A stretch of 26,893 nucleotides of DNA from Acanthaster planci (Eukaryota > Echinodermata > Asteroidea > Valvatida > Acanthasteridae), in NCBI RefSeq assembly GCF_001949145.1, contig NW_019091362.1, forward strand, positions 7,565,915 through 7,592,807. The letters are read 5' to 3'. Under the pieces are notes generated by a model. That model was not told the DNA's origin. It was given only the letters and a program-made list of their open reading frames with translations, and did not search any database. Positions 1 through 9,900 of this stretch are shown piece after piece. How positions within the stretch are numbered: position 1 is the stretch's first letter; every line of letters begins with the position of its first letter. The position numbers were made by a program, and so were the translations under genes.

Positions 1-113
1 TTTCTTGACATAAAGGTCCTTCCAATGCAGATCAGTGAGTTGTAGCTTTTCTTTCCTGATCCTTTTGTTGATGTAATACACCCCCTTGGCATCCCCATAG
101 AACTGCGCAAAGC
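1..113 (-). CDS. LETMD1: LETMD1-like exon 4 (partial, runs off window)
   Basis: Two bases plus 37 codons after acceptor TTTTTCCCCAG. Encodes FAQFYGDAKGVYYINKRIRK and LTDLHWKDLYVKK. Open to the left edge of the window. Confidence 0.72.
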
Positions 114-3100
114 CTGGGGAAAAAGGCACACAAAAGTAGCCGAATTTTAGCGCTGACAAGTAGGAAAACAACACCTCCAGCTCATAATTCAACTTGCACA
201 TATTTATCTGCCTCAGAATACTCTTGGAATCACGCACTTCACAAAAAATCAAAGACAGTTAACAACTGTATGAATTACAAGGAAAAACCGTAAGGTAGTC
301 AATACTGTTTTTATAGAAGTGGAAGAAGCAATGCATAACTCAAGGCAATGAAACTACAAGAAATCCTCATCTGTTAAAACACAATAATACGTGTACACAT
401 CTCAGTGTGGTGAAATCGTAATGGTAAAATGGTCCGTCACATGTCAATATCATGCAACCACAAGACAGGTCACCAGACAAGTTGCAAATTGTGAAGTGAC
501 AGGTGCATGTAATGAAAGACAAGAGGAGTTCCTTTGTTATTATCAACATCAACAGAGTGTTACTTGAGATAGGGTGACTTGCAAGGACGTGTGATGCAGT
601 CTTTGTTTGCACCAGGAGGCTTGGGTTAGTCTTGGTTCCAAGACCTCCGCATTCCTCCTTTTAGCTGAAATGGATTAATTCAAACTATGTAGCAGTTTGT
701 CTGGAGATTACACCCTTCAACAGTGACCCTTCGTGATAGCGGAATAAACTACAGGGAGGTCTCGGAACCAAGACAAGACTTCAGTAGACAATTCTGCCAG
801 TGCTCCAACGAGTACAGGTTTATCCATTCTGAGCGTGAACGAGAGATAGCATCTTTTTACACATACACAGCAACAGCACCCCTAGATGTACTATAGGCAC
901 AGTGAAAGCTTAACCACTTCCTGCCAGGGAGCCAGGTTTCTGACACGCATTCTTTATATGCACAGCAGGGGTGTCCGAAATCGGACAAAGGGAACTGGGC
1001 CTTGTAACAAAAGACCATACTTGTAACAAAAGACCAGACTGCTGGGAATTACCAACATTTTTTCACTCTCAATAGTGGAGATAATCCAGCATTGTTTTGA
1101 AACAGTATATCACTGTTTGTGGCATTCAGCGCGAGCAGATTACAACCAGGGACAAAAGCACTCCACCGCCGCAGCGATGAGCCACACAGCACCGCTGCAT
1201 GCTAGTATGGCCTATTGAAAAGACGTCCACAGTGCACTGTGCCAGGTTCAGGAACAATTTGAAGAAAATTACATCGCACAATCTTGGCTCTTTTTACGAG
1301 GCGGCAGGCCAGGCTAAAATACTACGACGTCAATAGATATTGTCTGTCAGTTTAGAGTAGCCACCAGACAGTCATGTGTGTCAGTGTAAGTGTCCAGTAA
1401 ATGAAGATATGAATTTTTACAGAATTTTGAGAACAGAAAAAAATGAAAAATACTCCGGCCCAGCAGAATCAACATTTATAAATGCCCCCGGCCCAAAGTG
1501 GTTAATATGTGGTTGGCACAGGCCATGCTAAACATGCACAACCAATCTGTCAGATTGTACTGTACTTTTTCGTGTGGATTTGTGACTACCGTTACTTTCT
1601 AAATCCTGGCTAATACCTATTTTGAAGTGCCCATATTCTTGCAGCATCCATGGAGATATTCTGCCCAGGAATTTACAAAAGACCTCGTCACTTTTGATCA
1701 GGACTCGCTTCAGCAAGCCAGGCTTGGCTGGCGTTGGTTGCGGAGCATTGCTGGCCGGCTGACTGTAGCAACAGCAAGGGAGGTACGTATATCTGAAAGA
1801 TGGACAAACACCTACAGACATGAATACAAATGGATTGGGTGACTCTCATTCAACATACACATATTTCTGTGTTATTGTAAATGGTCTATGAAATTGAACA
1901 TTACTTTCAAATAAGGTGATGTTGCTTCCCCCCTTTGCCACCCTACCCCCTACCTCTCCTCTGCTCCTGGTGGTGTGCACTTTCAGGGAGAACAAGAGAA
2001 AGAGGAATATAATATGAAAAACAAGTATGAGGTATCAAAAAAGAAACTAAAATTGGAAGCTGAAGAAAAAAGTAAAACTCAAAAAAAGACAAATGCATTC
2101 AAACTTTTAATGTACACAAAATGTCTCTTTGTACTTTGGACATCACAAACTAAATTACTGCTGTTATACATGTATTACTGTTACGCCCCAACTATAGCAT
2201 AGGTCCCAGCTATAGTTGGGCCCCGTCCCAACTAGAGTGCTACAGTTGGGCTGGCCCAACTACGGCAGAGAGGTCCTGTGTGCATGATGTGCCCAGCACG
2301 TGCCAAAGTCATATTGTTTATAAATGTGATGTCATTGGTCACAGGGCTAGATGAACAGATGAAGTGCCACATTTTAGATGAACTTAGATAATGTTGAGAC
2401 ATTTGCCACACATTGGTCAACAATAGTTGGGCCAGCCCAACTGCAGCACTACAGTTGGGACTGTCCCAACTATAGTTGGGGCTTGCATGTATGCTATAGT
2501 TGGGGTGTAACATTACCACTCTGCTGCTCAGATGATTGGGAGCATGCAAAGGACTGTACCCAGGCCTGTGTCAAATTCAGAGGACTCATTTCTTCCAACA
2601 TGATAAACAAGTTCGTAAAGTCAAACCCAAGTCAATAATTTGGGGATCATTCTGATAAGAGTTCCATAATACACAGACATCACTACAATTTTCCCTTGCG
2701 GTACTTATTAAACCGTCAGAAAGTGATAAAATGTCCTAAAAAGTTAAGTTTAGCAGTGAAACTGTACAGGCATTTACTTACAAGACACAGTTTTCGAGAC
2801 CAGTCTCATAGGATTTGTGCACAGGGTGCCAAGTGATGCCTGCAGAAGGAACTCTCTTTTCCTAATCGCAATGTTTGGCTACTATACATCATGTTCCCGG
2901 TTCACTTCCCACATACATGATAGGCTAGCTTTATTTTACGTGTAGGCCAAACTAGAAAATTCACGGCTTGCCCGTCATCCAGTCAGCCAATCCCATCAAC
3001 AATGGGGCCGGGGCTGTGCTCTTTGCGTTAGGCCTATCTAGTAATACGTTACATTTCCTGAACATTAGGCCTAACGTGTATCAAAACAGAAGTACCGTTA

Positions 3101-3270
3101 GGCTTACATGTGGCTCAAAGTTAGACTTACCTAATACTGTACAGACCACGGGGATGTGAATGAAATGTATCAAACTGAAAACAAGATTCGTTCAACGTGT
3201 TCATGCTGGCGTTACGATTAATATTGCGAGTAGCAGCCCAAACATTCCGACGAATCAAGGAGAGCGCCAT
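1..3270 (-). CDS. LETMD1: LETMD1-like mitochondrial protein, N-terminal part (4 exons, 3' end outside window)
   Basis: Four exons join in phase: 3270-3216, 2839-2782, 1762-1617 and 113-1, giving 124 codons with no stop. The phases 1, 2 and 1 match at all three junctions, which is unlikely by chance. The product starts MALSLIRRNVWAATRNINR, an Arg-rich acid-free helix typical of mitochondrial presequences. Residues about 66-123 (FCKFLGRISPWM, FKIGFAQFYGDAKGVYYI, LHWKDLYVKK) resemble the block of human LETMD1, recalled from memory, that has KYHRFLGR, LWADAKKARRI and EMEHLRQFRQDV just before the membrane segment. LETMD1 is a mitochondrial inner-membrane protein related to LETM1. The transmembrane and LETM1-like domains would lie left of position 1. 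Structure is well supported; the family call is moderate. Confidence 0.72.
629..774. repeat. Short inverted-repeat element (LETMD1-like intron 3)
   Basis: GTCTTGGTTCCAAGACCTCC at 629-648 recurs inverted at 755-774 with one mismatch, enclosing about 106 bases. It could be a small MITE or fold-back. I see no clear target-site duplication. Confidence 0.5.
910..1505. mobile_element. TTAA-bounded MITE, 596 bp (piggyBac-like ends)
   Basis: Begins TTAACCACTTC (910-920) and ends AAGTGGTTAA (1496-1505), so inverted CCACTT ends sit directly against TTAA on both sides, the target duplication of piggyBac-superfamily transposons. It has no coding capacity. An internal CTTGTAACAAAAGACCA motif is tandemly duplicated near 1001-1035. 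The sequence is shared in two blocks (about 967-1006 and 1300-1505) with the element at 19784-20027. Confidence 0.65.
1617..1762 (-). CDS. LETMD1: LETMD1-like exon 3
   Basis: 146 bases, phase 2 to 1. Encodes a Pro/Ala-rich linker (PQPTPAKPGLL) and then FCKFLGRISPWMLQEYGHFK. Acceptor TTGCTACAG, donor GTATTA. A plus-strand ORF with plausible splice sites overlaps it and is judged a shadow. Confidence 0.7.
2179..2512. mobile_element. Fold-back MITE with long inverted arms, 334 bp (LETMD1-like intron 2)
   Basis: Ends are TGTTACGCCCCAACTATAG on the left and the inverse of TGTTACACCCCAACTATAG on the right, flanked by TTAC at 2175-2178 and 2513-2516 as a likely target duplication. Each arm of about 85-90 bases contains several CCCAACT/AGTTGGG half-sites, including the palindrome CCCAACTATAGTTGGG, so the element can fold at several levels. 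Non-coding. Confidence 0.7.
2782..2839 (-). CDS. LETMD1: LETMD1-like exon 2
   Basis: 58 bases, phase 1 to 2, encoding ITWHPVHKSYETGLENCV. Flanked by a strong acceptor CCTTCTGCAG and a consensus donor GTAAGT. Confidence 0.68.
3216..3270 (-). CDS. LETMD1: LETMD1-like exon 1 with start codon
   Basis: ATG at 3270-3268 sits in CAATATGGCGC, followed by 18 codons and one base of a split codon. Donor GTAACG (3215-3210), a hexamer also used twice in CEP290. A stronger GTAAGT (3130-3125) lies downstream in the same open frame, but using it would put a stop in exon 2. Confidence 0.68.
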
Positions 3271-3345
3271 ATTGAACAGCTGTGACTGTAACACGTGTTT
3301 CGTCAGGCTAGGCCATTTGGCGAAATGCGCGGCGCCCGACTAATT
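3268..3345 (-). promoter_or_regulatory. Probable LETMD1-like promoter / 5' UTR
   Basis: The start codon lies in a YY1-type context (AATATGGCGC, minus strand), often seen at starts of nuclear-encoded mitochondrial and housekeeping genes. A palindromic E-box CACGTG lies at 3292-3297, and a short CpG-rich stretch (GGCGCCGCGC, minus strand) spans about 3328-3337. No TATA box. The transcription start itself is not visible. Confidence 0.4.
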
Positions 3346-3560
3346 TTTTTTTTATAAATGAACATAGATAAAGAAATCAGGCGACATGATGCAAAATAAA
3401 ACGCAAATTTCAAAACACGCTTCTCAAAATAACTGTAAATGTCCCGGGTGGTCTCCGGGTAAGAGCTGAAAATAAGTGGGGCACTGATGTAGGTGTCACA
3501 GTGATATAAATAAACATGAACATTACCTTATTCAGCCAGCCACTACTACTGTGAAGCATG

Positions 3561-4900
3561 TGCCTAATTTTCTCAAGTACCGAAGTACTAAACCACACCG
3601 AATTTGTCTACTGTCCCATTCAGGCATCTTCCTCCATGATTTGACGATATTATCAGTCTTGATATGCTTGAGCTCGCAGACGGTCGTTGAGAAATACATG
3701 CCTAACTTACCAGCTAGTTTAAAGGGCTGGAACCATTTCCTAACTTTTTGCTGATCAAAACGGACGGTGGCGAAACTCTTGCCTAACTTTTCCTTGAGCT
3801 GGCTAATGGTCTTGAAAGACGAAACACGGTGTGCCTAACTTTCCACTGGGGCAGCTAACAGCGACAAAACATTTAACCAACAAGGAGCCAATCTATGCAC
3901 TGAAAAGCAAGGACGTTCATGACGTCACGTGTAGTAAAAATCATTGCCGCTTGCCGCGTCCGAACTTTCTTTTGACCAGCCGACAATATGAAGAAAGCTT
4001 AGTAATTGATAAAACAAAGTGTCATAAATATGCAAAGACATGTGCGCACGTGTCACCAAATTAAGTAAGCATTGGCTGTTAATGCATCAAGTGTATTGGG
4101 TGTTGGTCTCTGTCCTTTTTAAATATCGTGTTTCCCCCCTGTTATCACACAACTTCAAATTTGAATTGGCTGGCTGGATGCTTCTAGGTTTTTGCAAATA
4201 GCACAAAAGCCGCGGCATCAAGCTAGCTCAGTGGGAAGTTAGGCAAGTATTTCATGACTGCTGATTAGCTAGCAGTGTCAAGTTAGGCAAAACTATCCTG
4301 ACCATTATTTCCTCGATAAAAAGTTACACAAATTGAGTCGTGACCGTAATTAGCTTAGTGGATAACTGGCCAGACTTTTTACTGTTAATTTGGAATTAAT
4401 TTTAATGGAAACATTTGGAAAAGCTATTTTTTCACAAACCGTTGGCTCACCTCACTGGTTCAGTGGAAATGTAGGCTACTTTCCTGTTTTTATATGGCCA
4501 TAAACGGAAAATTGGCGGCAAACTCTTCATGATCGTTCTCAGGCTCCATTTGAAATTAGGTTTAAACCGTTGGAAAGTTCAGGTAATTTTTTCCAGGCCA
4601 TAAATAGAAAGTTGAAGACAACCCTATCATGACCACTTTCTGGCTGCATTGTTAGCCTTATATTCATATGACCATTATTATGGCTGGCTCAGTGTTAAGT
4701 TCAGGCCTATGTTTCATCATGGAGGTAGGAACCTCCATGGTTTCATGACCATTAGTTGGCTCAGTGTTAAGTTCAGGCCAATGTTTTAGTTGGTTCAATG
4801 GAAAGCTCAGGGTTTTGTTTTCATGACCAGTAGTTGACTTAAGGAAAAATTTGAGTTTTTCTCACAACTGATAACTTGCTGGCTCAGTGTGGAATTAAGG
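3561..4900. repeat. Decayed cluster of short repeats in opposed orientation
   Basis: A degenerate motif of 25-30 bases, roughly TTAGCTGGCTCAGTGGAAAG plus TTAGGCAA, appears in reverse orientation at about 3561, 3699, 3733, 3780 and 3832, and in forward orientation at about 4221, 4265, 4348, 4457, 4684, 4753, 4790 and 4877. Spacing is irregular (about 35-200 bases). Several forward copies are followed by TTTCATGACCA. The two halves face each other across about 350 bases. Possibly a decayed fold-back transposon or an inverted minisatellite. Confidence 0.5.
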
Positions 4901-6492
4901 TAACTTACCTATGTCCTCTACTGTCAAATATTACCAAGAGACACAGTCAGTCACATTAGTATACACATTTATTTCATTCCTTGCACATATACAGACATCA
5001 TTTTTCATATTTACAAATAGGGCCTATAGAGTCTGGGCACAGCTGCTTGAAGACAACATCACTGAGATGCCTCCATTTTTAACATGGAACAAATTCAGTC
5101 CACAAGCATACTTAACACGGGAACCTTTTGCTTGACGAATTTAGCTAGGTTACCAGCTAAAATATTTCTGTGATGCATCCTGCTTGTGGCTGGTTCTCAT
5201 CCAATTCTTGGCTCTTTTTTCTCCTTGGTGGTGATCTGATCTGATCTTTTCAGATTCTGTCACATTTGAGGCTGATTTTGTTTGGAAGTTTTCAAAGACT
5301 TTGACACTTTGCAGTCTTTCTGAAGCAGAATCTCACAAGTCAAACTAACACTATTGGCAGAACACTCTATGAAAATTCAAACATATGACTCTAGAAGTCA
5401 CATGCTTAAAGCCACATACGAGTACATACATTGCTTGATCCTGGCAAAAGAACTAGAAAACCATAGATCTTCATTTACTGCTTCATAGCCTGCTTTGTTC
5501 CAAATTAAATTTCAGAGAGGGTCTTTATCTTTGCCTAATGAGTCCCATCATTATAGAGTGTTAAATGTTGTTACATATTTCAAGCTGAGCTATAATTTTT
5601 GCTTTTATAATGCATAAAAGTACACATACATATAAATTATGCAGATACATCTCAAATGTATCACAATTATTGATACAATATTTGGGTGATATTCACTCCA
5701 GGTGTGCTGTTACAAATGAAGTGCATGTTCTTTATCCAGTTCGTAAGTGTGACGTCACTTCAGTTTAAACCACGCCCACTGCACACGTGCACTGCACATA
5801 GGGTTACATGCATTGATCGCCGTTTACATGGAACCATGTTAACGCGCAACTTCAGCGATCACCCAATGAGAGCCTGCAAATCGTGAGGGCATTCGCCTTT
5901 GTGACGAATTCACTTACAAACCGGATAATACTTATGTGAAGACTAATGAAATCCTTGATGAAGCATGAAATCCAATAAGCTTTACTTATCAAACTACAGC
6001 CACTAATTCCGAATTGCACATTTAGACGGGTCAAATGACAGAAATGAAAACCCTGCAAGAATTTTTGGAAACCGTATAAAATTTGAAAATAAGGCTTAAT
6101 AGTAAATTGATCTGAACTGAAAGAGAATCAAAGTACGGTTAACATACGTATTTATGGGAAAAAAATGGACAGTTACATTTTGTATTCGAAATTGATTATT
6201 TTTTTCAGTGGAAACTGCATTAATAAAATTGGAGCAAGAGACAGCAAAATAACTCAGAAACAAACGGCCGAATATCTGCTTCCCTCCCCGACAAAAAAGC
6301 TGCAGAATCTCACAATACATGTGTGTGCTTTGTTTAAAACGGGATGCTTTTGCAAACAAAATATGTCTTCTGTGTTGGCACTATACACTAGTGAAAACTG
6401 ATGTCAGGCACACTACATGTAATTTGCCTCAGAAATTCACTTGTTTCTGTTAGAAAAGAATTGGCAAGGCTAACTTAAATCATGTTTCCTGA

Positions 6493-6678
6493 TTAACCCC
6501 TTCAGTGGGATTATTTTGACCGTGACTGCTGGGCTGTGGTATGCCCTGAATGGAGGGCTTTGTCCAGCAGCAGGCCCCATTGAACCAGCAGCTGCATGGT
6601 GAATAGACTGTATGTGTGGTATGCACTAATCCTCACCAACGGTGCGGTAGTAGCAGTCCTACGTTGCGAAGGGGTTAA
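6493..6678. mobile_element. TTAA-bounded MITE, 186 bp (downstream of CEP290 stop)
   Basis: Starts TTAACCCCTTC (6493-6503) and ends with its perfect inverse GAAGGGGTTAA (6668-6678), giving TTAA on both sides with CCCCTTC inverted ends, a piggyBac-like layout. Lies 132 bases downstream of the CEP290 stop codon in transcript sense, so it may form part of the 3' UTR. Non-coding. Confidence 0.65.
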
Positions 6679-6809
6679 AACAGTGAAACAAAACAGCGTA
6701 TAATATAGGCCAAAAAAGCTAACTCAAATTACTGTCACTAAGTTTCTATTTCCTGAGCTGCATTAGATAAGGCTGTTTAGTCCTTCAAATTAAAGTCCTT
6801 TTAACTCTG

Positions 6810-6971
6810 TCAAATGGCAGGGACGTTGACCGAAACGCCAAACTGTTGGGAGAATTTGCGGAGCTGTTCCTCGTACTGAACGTTCCGCTGCACCGCTTCC
6901 CTATAGTTGTATTTCAGATCTTCTATCTCCTCAAAGAATGCCGGATCAAACTGCTCCAGTTCTTTGCGAAG
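6810..6971 (-). CDS. CEP290: CEP290 terminal coding exon with stop
   Basis: 53 codons and TGA (6812-6810). Contains QFDPAFFEEIEDLKYNYREA, nearly identical to human NFDPSFFEEIEDLKYNYKEE. The protein ends FGVSVNVPAI, lacking the acidic tail of about 20 residues found at the human C-terminus. No canonical AATAAA was seen on the minus strand just below 6810; a variant AATAGA reads at 6749-6744. Confidence 0.97.
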   Translation of the reverse strand, partial: LRKELEQFDPAFFEEIEDLKYNYREAVQRNVQYEEQLRKFSQQFGVSVNVPAI

Positions 6972-9900
6972 CTGAAAAAGAAGAGAAAAAACATAGGGAA
7001 ATTCATCCTTTGTGTCAACAGCGACAAGGGTAGGTCAGGGAGTGATTTGGGGTGACACAGTAAAGAAAACAAGACAAAGAAAGAGGTACAGAAGGCTCAG
7101 AGAAAGAAGCAATACATAGAGCTGGGTGTGTTGCAACATGGCATCGTTGCATAGGGTGTGGCAGCTTGGGATGGGCAGGGTGTGGTGAGGTAGGGTGGGA
7201 TAAGTAGGCAAACAGACAGGATGTTGGGCAGAGGAAGGTTATGGACAGATGGGCTAACAAATACAGCAGGATGGAACCGAAGGTGTGGCAGGGTAGTGGG
7301 ACCAGGGTAGGTTTGTTGGGGCATGCTGACGCCATGGCAGATCAATGCAGATATTATAAGTGCAGAACAGGGAAGACAGAGCAAGACTAGCTGTGGAAGG
7401 ACTGAACAGGTAAACCACTATGGGCACAGTTGAGCAGGCCCTGACGAGTGCTGTGTAAAGACTTTTTAGACGAGTGCAAGAACCAGGTTCCTAAGTAACA
7501 AGCAGAGCATACCTACCCTTTCATTATCTCGTCTGAGCCGTTCTTGTTCCAGCTGGAGGGACTTCATATCTGTTCTGAGTTCCACGTTCTCCTCCATCAG
7601 TTTATTGTAATTGTGGAGCCTTTCTGTCAGAAAATCATCCTTAGTGGAAAAAAGACAACAGAAACGTCAAAGAGGTTAAAGTGTGCTACAAAAGTTTAAG
7701 GGTGTTAATTTGATTGTAATCCCCACGTTCAGAGGTGTAAAAACTTTGCCTTTGACAAATTCGGTGACATGTTTAGCTGCTGATGCTGGACGGGAACAAA
7801 CTGACAAAACTTTAACACCCAATGTGTATTTCTTATGTATTTCTTATCCACTGAAAATAGTGTATTGGTGAATGAGGCATTTCTCATGTAACAAATTAAA
7901 AGCTAGTACGAATCACGAGATATACCAACAGTGTCTCTAGAATGGAGAATTTAAATTGCTATGTTCACATGAATTTAAAGAGCTCAATGTACCAGATTTT
8001 ATCCAAATGTAACTCACAAAAGGGAACTCCCCCCCCAACCGGATAAGAACATGGCTACGCAACTGGTCACAGGTCATTCGAATAGCTTGCAACTCAACTT
8101 ACGATATGATGGGATTATGAGTAGTTGACGACAGCAGTGCAATGAACCAAAAGAACAAACAGGCATCAATTTCACTTTTTCCCTCGGCTGCTGACCCACC
8201 CACAGTTTCCCGATGTAATGAGTGTTCACGAATCCCTTCCATACACAGACACACTGACCTTGTCCCCTTCATTTTCTGCTGGCTGGCTGCCCTGGAGTCG
8301 GAACAGCTTCAGTTCATTCAGCAGCTCAGCCTTCTCGTTTTCCAGACGATTTGTTGTCAACCTGCAACACGAAGCAGTGACATCACAGCCAGCTGATTGC
8401 ACATCAAACATTTACAAACGGTACCCTCCAAAGCTTGACAACATTTGCTGTACATACTTTCCGTTTTCAAAGTGAACTTGGTAGAAGGAACAGATTTTTG
8501 GGAGGTGACGGTTGGACCTGTTCTGCAAGGTAGATCCCACCCTATTCTTATGCCATCAAAAAATATGCAAGAGTATCTCACTAACATCCCTAGATACTGA
8601 AATACTGCGAACATAAAGTTAAAAGTATTCTTACCCTGAACTGCCTAAGAGTATGTGTTTTGAGAAACTTTTGGCTAACACAGGAACCCTTTTAACCATC
8701 CAAAGCCATCCAAAAGATATCCTTTTTATGATATTCCCTTAGCATGCTGGTGTCTGAAGTACCCCTTGTCACAGTAAAAGAGGTTGTGCTTTACGGAGGA
8801 AAAATCAACTTGATCCATAATGCAAGCCACACGAAAATAAAGCACTGTTCTTTCCACTTCCTAAGCCTGTGAGTCCCAGGTTAATGTACCCTACTGGGCA
8901 GAAAAGAAAATGCCAGAAAATTGAAGTCCCAAACTCACCTTGACTGTTGCAATTCTCGGACCAGATCAGTGTCTGAAGTCAGTGCATCTGCTGGGAATCT
9001 CTCCAAGACGGCCACCTTCTCTCTCAGTTCCCCCACCTGCTGCATGAGAGCCTGCTCCCTCTGGGCTGAGTCTCTCAACAACAATTTCATGTCTTGAATT
9101 GTGGAATTCTGGGGGGCGCATGATAAGATAATAGTCAACGAAACAACACGAAGACCGGTGTGCTGAATATGCTAGTTTCTTCTCAACTTTTTTTTTCCTT
9201 GAATAGAAATTGGGGGTTTCGTAACAACATTTACAATCCATGGCAAGTCAAAATCAGCACAATTTGTCAGGTTGTGCGATTTTTGTAAGATTTATATACA
9301 TGCAGGTTATCAAGATAGCAGTATTCATGAGAGCTAAGCAGCAGAAAGTACCAGTTTGACTGTGTGTCCAAAGCTTGTGCATGAATGACATGCAGTGCAT
9401 GGCACCAATTTTCAACTGTATGTGTACAAATCTTGGCACAGTTGAGAGAAGCATACCATCATTTAGAGTGCATGATGGCAACTGACACTCGATGTCCTCC
9501 CCCCCAACCCGTATAATTTTGGATGCTGTGGGATATAGATACGCAGATGCACATGCTAGATATCAGCTAAAAACACACATCCTTTGGGAATTTGAGTAAA
9601 TGTTACCGAACAATTCGTTTCCTGTTTCCAACTACCTTTTTCTCCATGTCCTGTTCCATACTCCTCATCTTCTCCTCATACATCCTGGTCACCACGATAG
9701 ATTTCCAGCTCTTGCTGTCGGCTCCTTCCAGTTTGGGCCCCCTAGCCTGCTCAATTTGCAGCTTCTCATGGCTCTGTGGCATTACCGGAGAGTAGATAGA
9801 AATGAAGTATTAAAACCAACCATTTGACAATTCCAGGCCAGTGGAAAAAACAGAATTTTGCACTCGCTTTCAAAGAAAAATGCTTAAACAGTGGTCACAA

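Larger units (their letters stand above)
3271..6809. other. Intergenic spacer between CEP290 and the LETMD1-like gene
   Basis: About 3.5 kb from the CEP290 stop codon to the LETMD1-like start. It holds the end of CEP290 (3' UTR, limits not seen), a 186-bp MITE, the opposed short-repeat cluster at 3561-4900 and the downstream promoter. ORFs here are short and show no coding character. The AT-rich part at about 5000-6490 shows nothing recognisable beyond a TGACGTCA at about 5751. Confidence 0.6.

Noticed and set aside
1627-1842. Plus-strand ORF with acceptor-like TTGCAG and donor-like GAG|GTACGT around 1645-1782, in phase 0 at both ends
   Set aside because: It lies opposite the minus-strand LETMD1-like exon 1617-1762. 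That exon joins three others in matching phase and resembles a known family, whereas the plus-strand peptide resembles nothing I know.
1975-2202. Plus-strand lysine-rich ORF after a strong pyrimidine tract and TTTCAG
   Set aside because: It lies in an intron of the minus-strand gene, its composition follows local A-richness, and its stop codon lies within a MITE. No second plus-strand exon is supported.
3910-3930. TGACGTCA palindromes (also about 5751, 17591, 17976 and 18703) as a set of CRE-type regulatory sites
   Set aside because: They are widely spaced, in unrelated contexts and partly inside repeats; no common regulatory arrangement is visible.
5230-5260. GATCTGATCTGATC short tandem
   Set aside because: Fewer than three full units; likely trivial simple sequence.
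7015-7384. Two overlapping proline/serine/histidine-rich minus-strand ORFs
   Set aside because: They arise from G/T skew in a CEP290 intron and show no family features; the flanking exons splice across this region in frame.
8142-8475. Plus-strand serine/phenylalanine-rich ORFs, with similar ones at 11404-11869, 18119-18494 and 22364-22657
   Set aside because: They are antisense shadows of Lys/Glu/Gln-rich CEP290 exons. Coiled-coil codons read backwards give Ser/Leu/Phe-rich frames.
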